Shown here: in pieces, positions 32,489-41,472 of the stretch
Numbering within the stretch: position 1 is the first letter of the stretch
How the letters are laid out: each line of letters starts with the position of its first letter
Assembly: GCA_963422445.2 (NCBI GenBank)
Contig: OY729512.2
Location: 1,178,001 to 1,242,000, forward strand
DNA: 64,000 nucleotides
DNA from: G963422445 sp963422445
GTDB taxonomy: Bacteria; Pseudomonadota; Alphaproteobacteria; Thalassobaculales; Thalassobaculaceae
Direction of reading: 5' to 3'
Translations under genes and position numbers: made by a program
Notes under the pieces: generated by a model
Told to the model about the DNA's origin: nothing
What the model saw: the letters and a program-made list of their open reading frames with translations, nothing else
Database searches by the model: none

Positions 32489-33485
32489 GTGCGCTCTCAT
32501 CGTGATGCCAGCAGGCAACCTTGTGGTCGCAGGCAATCGCGGTCAGTGGCGGTTTGCGGTGACAGGCCTCTGTGGCCCGGCTGCACCGTGTCTGAAACCG
32601 GCACCCCGATGGCGGATCGAGCAGGTTCGGCAGCGATCCGGCGATTCCCGTCAACCGTGATGCTGGCAGGCCCGGATGCGGTACCGCATTCAGAAGGCCG
32701 CGGGTATAGGGGTGACGTGGGTTGCCGAACAGATCGCCGACGCTGGCATCCTCGACAACCTGGCCTGCATACATCACCACAATCCGGTTGCAGAGCGTTG
32801 CCACGACCCCGAGGTCGTGCGTGATCAGGATCACCGAGAGGCCGAAAGTACCGACAAGTTCTCTGATCAAATCGAGAATCTGCGCCTGGATGGTGACGTC
32901 GAGGGCCGTCGTCGGCTCGTCGGCAATCAGGATCTTCGGCCGGCCCGACAGGGCCTGGGCGATCAGCACCCTTTGACGCATGCCGCCCGAAAGCTGATGT
33001 GGATAGCTGCCGTACTGCCGCTCGGGGTTCGGCAGATGAACCCGGTCGAGCATTTCGAGGGTATAGGCGCGGATTTGTGCCGCGCTCATGCGTCGGCGTG
33101 CCGGCAGCAGTCGTTGATGCGCCCGGATGACATCCGACAGTTGCTGGCCGATGGTGAAGACCGGATTGAGATAGGTCATCGGATCCTGGAAAATCATCGC
33201 GATGTCGATACCGCGAATGTTGCGGATCCGGGCTTCGCCGGCGGCCAGCAGATCCTCGCCTTCGAACAAGATCCGGCCGTGCCGGACATGGCCCGGCGGC
33301 GACGGAACCAGGCCGAGGATCGATTTTGCCGTAACCGACTTGCCGCAGCCGGTCTCGCCGACGATGCCAAGCGATTCGCCGCGGTCGAGCGTGATGGAAA
33401 CCCCGTCGAGCGCCTTGTAGACCCCATCGAAGGTATCGAACTCCAGAGCCAGATCCTGGATCTCGAGAATCGGCGCGCCGGTCAT
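32481..33485 (-). CDS. Peptide-type ABC importer ATPase (OppD/DppD-like)
   Basis: This is the first ATPase, 334 residues from the ATG at 33483-33485, which overlaps the stop of the permease gene as ATGA. It has Walker A GETGCGKS, Q-loop MIFQDPMTYLNP, signature LSGGMRQR, Walker B ILIADEPTTALD, H-loop THDLGVVA, and the C-terminal oligo_HPY motif RHPYTRGLLNAVP with a cysteine cluster (GCRFQTRCSRATEAC). With its partner it powers import of the binding-protein cargo. Confidence 0.95.
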   Translation of the reverse strand: MTGAPILEIQDLALEFDTFDGVYKALDGVSITLDRGESLGIVGETGCGKSVTAKSILGLVPSPPGHVRHGRILFEGEDLLAAGEARIRNIRGIDIAMIFQDPMTYLNPVFTIGQQLSDVIRAHQRLLPARRRMSAAQIRAYTLEMLDRVHLPNPERQYGSYPHQLSGGMRQRVLIAQALSGRPKILIADEPTTALDVTIQAQILDLIRELVGTFGLSVILITHDLGVVATLCNRIVVMYAGQVVEDASVGDLFGNPRHPYTRGLLNAVPHPGLPASRLTGIAGSLPNLLDPPSGCRFQTRCSRATEACHRKPPLTAIACDHKVACWHHDESAHA

Positions 33486-34414
33486 TCGCGATGCTGCGGA
33501 TCGAGAATGTCGCGCAATCCGTCCCCAAGCAGATTGAATCCCATCACGGTAATAAAGATGGCAAGCCCCGGAAAGAAGGAGTACCACCACCAATTAGGCA
33601 GATAACTGCGCGCGATCGAGATCATCGCGCCCCATTCCGGTTCCGGCGGCTGGGCGCCAAGGCCGAGAAACCCAAGACTGGCTGCGCCCAGAATCGACAT
33701 GCCCATGTCCATGGACATCTTGACGATAATCGGCGAGGTGCAATTCGGGAGGATATGGACGAACACGATCCGCATCGGACTTGCACCCATCGAACGGGCG
33801 GCGTCGACATAGATTTCGTTCTTGACCGAAAGCGTTTTCGCCTGCACCAGCCTGACGTAACCTGGCCACCACACGAGAGACAGCGCGAGCATGGCGTTGA
33901 TGATTCCCGGACCGAGGGCGCCGACGATCGCGATGGCGAGAATCAGGCCGGGGACGCCGAGGAAGATATCGGTCACCCGCATGATGATTTCCTGGACCCA
34001 GCCACCGACATAGCCGGCGATCATGCCCATCGGGACGCCGATCAGCACCGCCACGCCGGTCACGATGAGCGCGATCTGCAATGTCAGGCGGGTGCCGAGG
34101 ACGACACGGGTAAAGACATCGTTCCCGACCTCGTCGGTTCCGAACCAGTGTTCGGCATCCGGCGCCCGGAGCTTGTTGTCCATGTGGACCGCACCAGCGG
34201 CGTCTTCCGGATAAGGCACGACCCAGGGGCCGGCGACAGCGACAGCGAAGAAAAACAGCACCAGGATCAGACCGAGCATCGCCGAGCCGTTGCGGGCGAA
34301 TGTCCGCAAGTAAAGCCGGCAGGCGCGGATCGTTCCGTGATGACGTTCGACAAAGCCGAGCGCTTCGATATTGATCGGTTCCGGGATGTCGTGTTCTGCC
34401 GAGTCCGCTGTCAT
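33482..34414 (-). CDS. Peptide-type ABC importer permease (OppC/DppC-like)
   Basis: This 310-residue inner-membrane permease has the OppC N-terminal segment and transmembrane helix (SAMLGLILVLFFFAVAVAGP), then the BPD-type domain. The EAA loop reads DAARSMGASPMRIVFVHILP. The periplasmic loop HWFGTDEVGNDVFTRVVLGT is diagnostic of the DppC/OppC side. It starts 12 bp after the first permease gene and overlaps the ATPase gene downstream. Confidence 0.95.
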   Translation of the reverse strand: MTADSAEHDIPEPINIEALGFVERHHGTIRACRLYLRTFARNGSAMLGLILVLFFFAVAVAGPWVVPYPEDAAGAVHMDNKLRAPDAEHWFGTDEVGNDVFTRVVLGTRLTLQIALIVTGVAVLIGVPMGMIAGYVGGWVQEIIMRVTDIFLGVPGLILAIAIVGALGPGIINAMLALSLVWWPGYVRLVQAKTLSVKNEIYVDAARSMGASPMRIVFVHILPNCTSPIIVKMSMDMGMSILGAASLGFLGLGAQPPEPEWGAMISIARSYLPNWWWYSFFPGLAIFITVMGFNLLGDGLRDILDPQHRE

Positions 34415-34426
34415 GTCAGGTCAAGC

Positions 34427-35437
34427 CTATATCTGATCGCGCACGCGCGGGTCGAGCATGCCGTAGATGAGATCGATGACCAGATTGGTTACCATGAAAA
34501 AGAACCCGAGCACGATGGTCGCGCCCATGATCGGTTCGAAATCCGAATTGATTGCCGATTCGACCGCATAAAGGCCGATACCAGGCCAGTCGAAGACGGT
34601 TTCGACAAGGACCGTGCCGCCGAGCATCCAGCCGAAACGCAGGCCGATCATCGCCATGGTCGGCAGCATAGCATTGCGCAAGGCATGGATCGCGACGATC
34701 CGGAAGACGGAGAGCCCCTGAGCGCGCGCATTGACCACATAGTCCTGCTTGAGGGTTTCCAGCATCTCCGCGCGGTTGACCCGGATGATCGAGGCGAGGG
34801 CCGGGACACTGAGAGCGGCAGCTGGAAGAGCCATGTGATGCAGGCCCTCGCCGAACACCGCGAATTCGCCGCGCAGGAGGCTGTCGACCAGCAACAGATG
34901 GGTAATCGGATCGACCGGATCGGTCATCATGTCCATGCGGCCGCCGAGCGGGAACCAGCCGAGGTGCAGGGCGAAGGCGAGTTGGGCCATCAGTCCGAGC
35001 CAGAACATTGGCAGTGCAACACCGCCGACCGTGACGATCCGGATGATATGGTCGAGCATGGTATTCTGGCGGACAGCAGCGACCACCCCGGCCGGCACGC
35101 CGAGCACTACGGCGAAGAGAATTGAAAAGACCACAAGCTCGAAAGTTGCTGGAAAATACGCGACGAGGTCGTCCCAGACCGCATGCGTGCTGTGGATTGA
35201 CGTCCCCCAGTCGCCGCTCAGGATGTTGCCAAGATACACCACAAACTGGATCGGGACCGGTTGGTCGAGCCCGTGTTGCCGACGGATCAGTTCGATCATT
35301 TCGAGAGTTGCGTCCGGGCCGGCCGCCAGCGCGGCCGGGTCGCCCGGCGCGATATGCGAAATCACGAATGTAATCGCGAGCAAGCCGACGAGCATCACGG
35401 CCATCCATAGAGTGCGCCTCAGTGTGAATTCGAGCAT
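34427..35437 (-). CDS. Peptide-type ABC importer permease (OppB/DppB-like)
   Basis: This 336-residue permease starts at the ATG at 35435-35437 (MLEFTLRRTLWMAV), 7 bases after GGAGAG; the frame is open 10 codons further. It has the first helix (MAVMLVGLLAITFVISHIAP), the GDPAALAAG motif, the region HGLDQPVPIQFVVYLGNIL typical of OppB, and the EAA loop YVVNARAQGLSVFRIVAIHA. It pairs with the OppC-like permease. Confidence 0.95.
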   Translation of the reverse strand: MLEFTLRRTLWMAVMLVGLLAITFVISHIAPGDPAALAAGPDATLEMIELIRRQHGLDQPVPIQFVVYLGNILSGDWGTSIHSTHAVWDDLVAYFPATFELVVFSILFAVVLGVPAGVVAAVRQNTMLDHIIRIVTVGGVALPMFWLGLMAQLAFALHLGWFPLGGRMDMMTDPVDPITHLLLVDSLLRGEFAVFGEGLHHMALPAAALSVPALASIIRVNRAEMLETLKQDYVVNARAQGLSVFRIVAIHALRNAMLPTMAMIGLRFGWMLGGTVLVETVFDWPGIGLYAVESAINSDFEPIMGATIVLGFFFMVTNLVIDLIYGMLDPRVRDQI

Positions 35438-35521
35438 CGGGCCGCTCTCCGGGACTGCCTGTCCCACGACATCCCCGGAGCCGGCGGCCGGCCCCGGGGA
35501 TGAGGCTTGCGGTCGGAACGC

Positions 35522-37111
35522 CTATCTGCCAATGAACAGCGGATAGAAATCGAGTTCCGACGTCATGCGAACCGGACTGTATTCGAATCCCTTGACCCAA
35601 TCGCGATAGACAATCAGGCGCTTGCGCATCATGCCGAAGATCTCCGGCTGATCGTCGACCAGACGCTTCTGGATGTCCTCGTAGATTGGTTTGCGGTCCG
35701 CCCAGTCCGAGAGGTAGCGCGCTTTTTCGATCAGCTCGTGAACCTCCTTGTTGTCGTAGTAATGCGTGCCATAATACCGGCCCCATGAACTGGAATGATA
35801 TTGACTGGCAACGGCGTCCGGATCGGTTGAGACCGGGGTCGCGAAGATCGCCATGAGATGCGGCGAGGTTTCGACCCTGGAGCCCTGGGCGACCATATTG
35901 GCCCACGTCAACGGGATCATCTTGACCGTGATATTCAGCGGTTTCATGGCATTGATCAGCACCAACCCCATCTGGCGCTCCACCTCGAAGCCCTGGACAT
36001 AGACATAATCGATTTCGAAGCCGCCATCCGGCCAAGGTGATTTTGCGAGAAATGCCTTGGCTTTTTCGACATCCTGCCGTGGCATTTCCGGGACCGTGAT
36101 CTTGCCCTTGATATCGTCGCTGAACGGGCTGGTCTGAAGCTTCGCACGACCGTTGAAGATTTTCACGAACGCATCGTAATCGTAGGCCCAGGCGATCGCC
36201 TTGCGGACGTTCCTGTCACTCGTGTATTCGGCCTTGGTGTTGAATTTCAAGCCGAACGCGGTCAGTGCCGGCTCCGTCGACGTCACCATGCCGTCGAGAT
36301 TCGAGACGGCCTCGAACTCGTCTGGTGTCAGGCCGGTCACGATATCGGCTTCGCCCTTGATCAGAGCCGCCCGCTGGGCCGAGGATTCCCGGATGATCTT
36401 GTAGATCACGCCGCCGAGATCGCCCTTGAAACCGCGCCAGTAGTTCTGAACCCGTTCAAGCTCGTAGAGATTGCCGGGTTCGACCCGTTTTAGCTTGAAG
36501 GGACCGCTGCCGGCCTCGTGATCGATCAACCATTTCTGGCCCATGTCGCCGTCGACTTCGTTAGCCATGACTTCGTCTGGGTTCATGATGTACCACCAGG
36601 GCACGAATGACAGGAACGGCGCATAAGGCCGGTCGAGGGTCATCGTGACGGTGTGATCGTCGACCGCCTTGATATTCTCGGCCTTCAGGAAGGCGTTGAG
36701 CATCCAGGCCGGCCCCTTGCCGAGTTTGAGGGTGCGCGCATAGGACCAGCGCACGGCCTCGGCAGTGACCGGATCGCCATTGTGGAATTTGGCGTTATCA
36801 ACCAGATGGAAGGTATAGGTCTTCTGATCCTCACTGATCTCCCAGCTTTTCGCCAACCAGGATACATAGTCCGGCGGTGTCCCGACATATTTCAGCAAGG
36901 CGTCGTACATTGCCTGTTGCATGGTCCGGATCGAGGCGTCGTATTTGATGCTCGGATCCATCAGCGGCACCTTCTGCCGGCTGGCCACAACCAGTATCTT
37001 GTCCTTGCCACGCCGTTCGAATGCGGCCGCATCCGCGATCAGAACGCCAAGGCCAGCAGCCGCCGCACCGAGGCCGAGCACAACTGTTCGTATCATATTC
37101 ATGGTCGCCAT
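35522..37111 (-). CDS. ABC importer substrate-binding protein, family 5
   Basis: This 529-residue periplasmic binding protein of the DppA/OppA family (SBP_bac_5) has a signal peptide over residues about 1-29 (MIRTVVLGLGAAAAGLGVLI, cleavage near ADAAA-FE). Family landmarks are YDALLKYVG, AKSWEISEDQKTYTFHL, KFHNGDPVTAEAVRWSYART, GSGPFKLKRVEPGN, and RNVRKAIAWAYDYD. Alternative start at 37102 (MNMIRT) would better fit a GGGGATGG ribosome site. It is the first gene of the importer operon. The ligand is not predictable; the neighbouring hydantoinase/oxoprolinase genes suggest a peptide-like or cyclic amide compound. Confidence 0.95.
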   Translation of the reverse strand: MATMNMIRTVVLGLGAAAAGLGVLIADAAAFERRGKDKILVVASRQKVPLMDPSIKYDASIRTMQQAMYDALLKYVGTPPDYVSWLAKSWEISEDQKTYTFHLVDNAKFHNGDPVTAEAVRWSYARTLKLGKGPAWMLNAFLKAENIKAVDDHTVTMTLDRPYAPFLSFVPWWYIMNPDEVMANEVDGDMGQKWLIDHEAGSGPFKLKRVEPGNLYELERVQNYWRGFKGDLGGVIYKIIRESSAQRAALIKGEADIVTGLTPDEFEAVSNLDGMVTSTEPALTAFGLKFNTKAEYTSDRNVRKAIAWAYDYDAFVKIFNGRAKLQTSPFSDDIKGKITVPEMPRQDVEKAKAFLAKSPWPDGGFEIDYVYVQGFEVERQMGLVLINAMKPLNITVKMIPLTWANMVAQGSRVETSPHLMAIFATPVSTDPDAVASQYHSSSWGRYYGTHYYDNKEVHELIEKARYLSDWADRKPIYEDIQKRLVDDQPEIFGMMRKRLIVYRDWVKGFEYSPVRMTSELDFYPLFIGR

Positions 37112-37643
37112 CCCCTATTGCCGGACCCGGATTCCGTCTGTTCGGCATGAAGGGGTTGGATCCTCCGAGATCTCCCCGTGACGGCCCGGATCCTCCTGTG
37201 CGGATGAGCATAGAACAGGGAAACCGAAATCGAAAATACGCAATGATACCTACGAAGCGAATTTTCGGCAGTGGAGGCTTGCAAAACCTCCTCTGCGCAA
37301 CGATCCGGAACCCTATACCGCAGGGCCATGACGAGCATCGAATCCCACCCGTGCGGTGACGCAGCAAAGGCGGCCAGTCGAACAGGCGCGCTGCGCGGCC
37401 AGCTGGTTCCGGAACCGCGGGAGCGCGGTTGCAGCATCCCTCGCGGCAATATCCCGTCCTCCCGGACCCATGTCGCCAGACGTCCTCGCCGGTACTGCCG
37501 TCCATTGCGTCGGGCCATCGGGAGGCAACATGATGCAGGAAATGTCCATGATCGTATCAATCCGGCCTGTCTCGGAGCGATGTCCGATGACACGGCGCGA
37601 CGAAGCCGCGCGGGAAACTGTCGTTCAATGTATTCGGGGCGAA
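37112..37643. promoter_or_regulatory. 532-bp leader between the AroM-LuxR gene and the importer operon
   Basis: No gene is seen here. The stretch next to the binding-protein start must hold the importer promoter unless transcription reads through from the upstream regulator gene on the same strand. I see no copy of the GTTATT-N5-AATAAC palindrome found in front of the DUF917 operon, and no strong sigma-70 promoter stands out. Confidence 0.35.
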
Positions 37644-38588
37644 TCAGAAGTCGGAAACCATATCGACAATCCGGACCAGGTCCGAAATCGACCGGAACGC
37701 CATCTTGTCCATCATCCGGGCGCGGTGAATCTCCACGGTTCGATGGCTGATCGCGAGACGCCGGGCGATGTCCTTGTTCGACAGCCCTTCAGCCACAAGA
37801 TACATGGTCTGGCGCTCCCGGTCACTGAGACTGCGCAGACGGCTGGACAATGTCTGTTGATCGTCGCAGGACTTCTGCCGTTCCAGCATGTCCAGGGCGT
37901 GGCGGATCGCATTGGCGATCAGCTGCCTGTTGAGGATGACGGGTTTGCGCGTCAGACGGCGAAGATCCTGGCGATCGGCGTCGGTGTAACCGAGCGAATG
38001 CAACACGAAGATGTCGCAATCGGCCATGTCGCTGGCGGCCCGGGCCAACGCGTTGCGGTCCCCCGGGCGCGCCGTCCGGACACAGCTGCGGTCCCACGGT
38101 CCGCCGAGTGGCTGCAGGTCGCGCAATAGGCCATGCAACGGCACGATGATTCCGACCTCGAGATCGGCGTTTGAAAACGTGTCAATTGCACGTTCGACAA
38201 CCTTGTCGCTCTGCAGGGTCGCACCATCCGGCCGGAAGTCCTGACCGCAGGAGGCTGACATCAGAACCGCAAGATCGCAGCCCCTTGGACTGACCCGGTC
38301 ATAGACCGCGCGAAACCGTTCATGCGTCCATTCGACGGACAGTTCGACCGGATGTCCGTTCCGCAAGCGGGTCAGGAATGCGGGTTCGTCAGGACCTGGC
38401 GCGGCGGCCTCGAGATCAGCCGGCTCGAGTTCGTCGAGAAGCCCGTATTCAACCGCTTCGACCGGTGTGTCGAGTCTCGCGAGAATCCACGGCACCAGGT
38501 CGGTCCGCGGACTTTGTCCCAAAGTGACGAAAGCAACGCGCCGGGCGGGGTTGGCCTCCGGGGCGATTGGTGTCGCAATATCGGTCAT
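37644..38588 (-). CDS. AroM-domain/LuxR-type HTH fusion, predicted transcriptional regulator
   Basis: This 314-residue protein starts at the ATG at 38586-38588 (MTDIATPIAPEANPARR). Residues about 16-235 are a complete AroM-family domain: VAFVTLGQSPRTDLVPW, LLDELEPADLE, FLTRLRNGHPVELS, AVLMSASCGQDF, LEVGIIVPLHGLL, and FVLHSLGYTDADRQDL then KPVILNRQLIANAI. Residues about 254-312 are a LuxR/FixJ-type HTH: LSDRERQTMYLVAEGLSNKD, IARRLAISHRTVEIHRAR, and SISDLVRIVD. There is no receiver, PAS or autoinducer domain, so AroM takes the sensor position. It is divergent from a DUF917-HyuA-AroM operon and upstream of the importer. I infer a ligand-responsive regulator of both; the ligand is unknown. Confidence 0.88.
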   Translation of the reverse strand: MTDIATPIAPEANPARRVAFVTLGQSPRTDLVPWILARLDTPVEAVEYGLLDELEPADLEAAAPGPDEPAFLTRLRNGHPVELSVEWTHERFRAVYDRVSPRGCDLAVLMSASCGQDFRPDGATLQSDKVVERAIDTFSNADLEVGIIVPLHGLLRDLQPLGGPWDRSCVRTARPGDRNALARAASDMADCDIFVLHSLGYTDADRQDLRRLTRKPVILNRQLIANAIRHALDMLERQKSCDDQQTLSSRLRSLSDRERQTMYLVAEGLSNKDIARRLAISHRTVEIHRARMMDKMAFRSISDLVRIVDMVSDF

Positions 38589-38703
38589 GGTTCTGCTGCC
38601 GTCAAAGATTCTACCCCAGCGCATCGTACCTGGAAAGATCCGGCAAGATCCGGTGGCCGGGGGTCCAATGGCTGTCGTTTGCGTCGTCCGGTTATCTGGG
38701 CTG

Positions 38704-38754
38704 TTGGGCGCGACGTACAAACCGCATACAGTTGTGTGTTATTGTGAGAATAAC
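38704..38754 (+). promoter_or_regulatory. Candidate promoter and palindromic operator of the DUF917 operon
   Basis: A possible -35 TTGGGC (38704-38709) and -10 TACAGT (38727-38732) are separated by 17 bases. A perfect inverted repeat GTTATT-gtgag-AATAAC (38738-38754) lies over the expected start point. It is in the 185-bp gap between the divergent AroM-LuxR gene and the DUF917 gene, the natural place for the regulator's binding site. Assignment is by position and symmetry only. Confidence 0.45.
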
Positions 38755-38773
38755 GGAGCATGGGGAATTCTCG

Positions 38774-39916
38774 GTGCAACCCGGGTCCAGACCACATCGA
38801 CAGTTTTCGCCGGGATCCAGAGTCCGGCCGCCCCAGCGGTTGTCGATCGATGATATCGAGGCGCTTGCCCTTGGCGCCTGGATTCTCGGCACCGGGGGCG
38901 GTGGTTCACCCTATCACAAGCTGTTGAACATGCGTGAGCTTTATCGTGCCGGCCAGTCCGTTACATTGATCGACCCGTTCAGTCTGGACGACAATGCACT
39001 GGTCGCGGTGCTGTCCAGTATGGGCGCTCCTTTGGTCGGTCAGGAACGGCTTGCCGATGCCGCCTTCGCGGCGAAACCGGTCCGGAGCATGGAGACCTAT
39101 CTTGGCCAGCGCTTCGATGCGGTCATGTCGCTTGAAATTGGTGGCGGTAATGGTGTGCATCCCCTCATGGTCGCGGCTTTGACCGGCTACCCGGTAGTTG
39201 ATGCCGATACCATGGGGCGAGCGTATCCGGAGGCCCAGATGACCAGTGTCGCAGTTGCCGACCTGCAATGCTATCCGCTGGCTCTGGCGGATATCCGTGA
39301 CAACGAGGTTTTGATTCCGCGCGCTGCGAACTGGAAATGGATGGAGCGGATCAGCCGCAAGGTTTGTACCGAAGTGGGGTCGACCGCAGCAACCTGCAAG
39401 GCGCCGCGGAGTGGCCGCGAGGTCAAGGATCATGCAATCCTGTACACCACGACGAAGGCGATCGACCTCGGCTATGCGGTCATGCAGGCACGGGCGCGCC
39501 ATGCCGATCCGGTGGCGGCGATCATCGATAGCGCCGGGGGATTGCGCCTGTTCGATGGTAAGGTGGTCGATGTCGAACGTCGGACCACGGAAGGGTTTCT
39601 GCGTGGCATGGCTAGGATCGAAGGCCTCGCGCAGGATGCCGGTCATCGTTTTGACGTTCATTTCCAGAATGAATTCTCTGTTGGATACAAGAACGATATG
39701 CCGATCGTGATGACACCGGATCTGGTCTGCGTTGTCGACAGCGTCAGTGGTGAGGGCATCGGGACCGACGTCATCCGCTACGGTCAGCGTATCAGTATCC
39801 TGGCGTTGCCGGGTCCAGATGTGTTTCGCAGTCCGAGAGGCCTCGAGCATGTCGGACCGCGGGCTTTCGGTTTCGATCTCGACTATCGCTCCGTGTTCCC
39901 TGAGACCGGATCATGA
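38774..39916 (+). CDS. DUF917 family protein
   Basis: The start is taken as GTG 38774 (VQPGSRPHRQF), 6 bases after GGGGA; the frame is open to 38567, but that upstream part is inside the divergent promoter region. The 380-residue protein has the family signature ALALGAWILGTGGGGSPY (about residues 25-43), VVDADTMGRAYPEAQM, and IPRAANWKWMERI. DUF917 proteins are often encoded next to hydantoinase/oxoprolinase-A-like proteins. Their biochemical role is not settled. Its stop overlaps the next start as ATGA, so the two are translationally coupled. Confidence 0.9.
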   Translation: MQPGSRPHRQFSPGSRVRPPQRLSIDDIEALALGAWILGTGGGGSPYHKLLNMRELYRAGQSVTLIDPFSLDDNALVAVLSSMGAPLVGQERLADAAFAAKPVRSMETYLGQRFDAVMSLEIGGGNGVHPLMVAALTGYPVVDADTMGRAYPEAQMTSVAVADLQCYPLALADIRDNEVLIPRAANWKWMERISRKVCTEVGSTAATCKAPRSGREVKDHAILYTTTKAIDLGYAVMQARARHADPVAAIIDSAGGLRLFDGKVVDVERRTTEGFLRGMARIEGLAQDAGHRFDVHFQNEFSVGYKNDMPIVMTPDLVCVVDSVSGEGIGTDVIRYGQRISILALPGPDVFRSPRGLEHVGPRAFGFDLDYRSVFPETGS

Positions 39917-41472
39917 TCCGGGTCGGGATCGATGTCGGTGGCACCAATACCGATGCCGTGATGGTCGAGGGTAACCGGGTCATCGCCGCAATCAAGACTC
40001 CCACGACCGCAGATGTCACCGGCGGCGTCAGCAAGGCCCTGCACGGCCTCGTGGCGGCGCGTCCCGCCGATGCCGGGTCGATTACAGCAGTGATGATTGG
40101 GACGACGCATTTCGTCAATGCGGTGATCCAGCGCCGCGATCTCAACCGGGTCGCGGCCGTGAGGCTTTGTCTGCCGAGTTGCGCGAGCTTGCCGCCGATG
40201 GTCGATTGGCCATCGGACCTTGCCTCCCGTGTCGCCGGAGGGTGCTATCTCGTAACCGGTGGCCACGAATATGACGGTCGATTGCTGATGCCGCTTGACG
40301 AGATGGCGATTGCCGCCGCCGCGCGGCAGATGCGGGCCGACGGCATCGACGCCGCAGCGGTAACGGCTGTGTTCTCGCCGCTCACCGGCGAGCAGGAAAT
40401 GCGAGCGGCCGATATCCTGCATGACGAACACCCTGATCTCCGTGTGACTCTGTCTTGCCAGCTCGGGCGCATCGGGCTGCTCGAACGAGAGAATGTCGCA
40501 CTCCTGAATGCGGGCCTTGCCGATCTCGCGCAGCACACGATAGCGGCCTTCGGCGATACGCTGGCCGACAGTGGTGTCATGGCGCCACTCTACATCACCC
40601 GTAACGACGGGACCGTAGCGGGCCTGGACAGCGCCAGGAGAGAGCCGGTTTACAGTTTTGCATCCGGGCCGACCAACAGCATGCGCGGGGCGGCCTTTCT
40701 GTCGGGCCTTGACGATGCCATGGTCGTCGACATCGGAGGCACCAGCAGCGACGTTGGCTGCCTCGCATCCGGTTTCCCACGGGAAGCCAACAATGTCGTC
40801 GAGGTTGGCGGCGTGCGAACGCTGTTCCGTATGCCGGACCTGCTGTCGGTCGCGGTCGGCGGCGGTACTGTCGTTGATCGGGTAACCCGAACGATTGGTC
40901 CACAGAGTGTCGGGCATCAACTCCCGGATGCCGCATTGGTTTTCGGTGGCAACACATTGACGCTTACGGATATCGCTGTGGCGGCTGGCCTCGCTGATAT
41001 CGGCGACCGGCGCCGCGTGGACCTGTTGGCACCGGACCTCGTCGCTGACGTCGTCAACACGATTCATCACCGCCTTTACGAAGCGGTCGACCGGATGAAA
41101 ACCGACGCCGCGGACCGGCCTCTGCTTGCAGTCGGTGGCGGCGCGGTCCTGGCGCCGCCGCTCATGGACGGTGTTTCCGAGGTGGTCCAGGTCCCTCATC
41201 ATGGCGTGGCCAACGCTGTCGGTGCGGCAATTGCGCAGGTCAGCGGAGAGGTCGATCACGTCTTTCATGGCATGCGCCGGGACGACCTGTTGCGCGAAGC
41301 TGAGGCCATCGCGCGGGAGCGGGCAGTCGGTGCCGGCGCCCGGCCCGAGACCCTGAAGGTTGTCGAAATGGAGGATTTGCCGCTGGCCTATCTTCCCGGC
41401 AATGCCGTCCGGGCCAGGGTCCGGGTTGTCGGTGATATCCGGGAGAGTGCGATGTCAGGAGATGAACAATGA
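39913..41472 (+). CDS. Hydantoinase/oxoprolinase family protein, A-type subunit
   Basis: This 519-residue ASKHA-fold protein is related to HyuA and the N-terminal half of 5-oxoprolinase, which open cyclic amides with ATP. Visible motifs are the phosphate-1 loop GIDVGGTNTDAVMVEG (about residues 4-19), MIGTTHFVNAVIQR, FASGPTNSMRGAAFLSGL, the phosphate-2 loop MVVDIGGTSSDVGCLASG, and a C-terminal adenosine loop AVGGGAVLAPPLMDGVSE. It has no HyuB partner in this operon, so it probably acts with DUF917. Its stop overlaps the aroM start as ATGA. Confidence 0.92.
   Translation: MIRVGIDVGGTNTDAVMVEGNRVIAAIKTPTTADVTGGVSKALHGLVAARPADAGSITAVMIGTTHFVNAVIQRRDLNRVAAVRLCLPSCASLPPMVDWPSDLASRVAGGCYLVTGGHEYDGRLLMPLDEMAIAAAARQMRADGIDAAAVTAVFSPLTGEQEMRAADILHDEHPDLRVTLSCQLGRIGLLERENVALLNAGLADLAQHTIAAFGDTLADSGVMAPLYITRNDGTVAGLDSARREPVYSFASGPTNSMRGAAFLSGLDDAMVVDIGGTSSDVGCLASGFPREANNVVEVGGVRTLFRMPDLLSVAVGGGTVVDRVTRTIGPQSVGHQLPDAALVFGGNTLTLTDIAVAAGLADIGDRRRVDLLAPDLVADVVNTIHHRLYEAVDRMKTDAADRPLLAVGGGAVLAPPLMDGVSEVVQVPHHGVANAVGAAIAQVSGEVDHVFHGMRRDDLLREAEAIARERAVGAGARPETLKVVEMEDLPLAYLPGNAVRARVRVVGDIRESAMSGDEQ

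Noticed and set aside
33491..35125. Long plus-strand open frame (544 codons) across the permease genes
   Set aside because: It is antisense to two clear ABC permeases, has the His/Asp/Arg-rich composition of a GC-rich shadow frame, and has no family resemblance.
34416..36035. Minus-strand open frame of 539 codons
   Set aside because: It overlaps the OppB-like permease and the 3' end of the binding-protein gene in another frame; composition is typical of an out-of-frame reading.
39883..41268. Minus-strand open frame of 461 codons
   Set aside because: It is antisense to the HyuA-like gene, which has recognisable ASKHA motifs.
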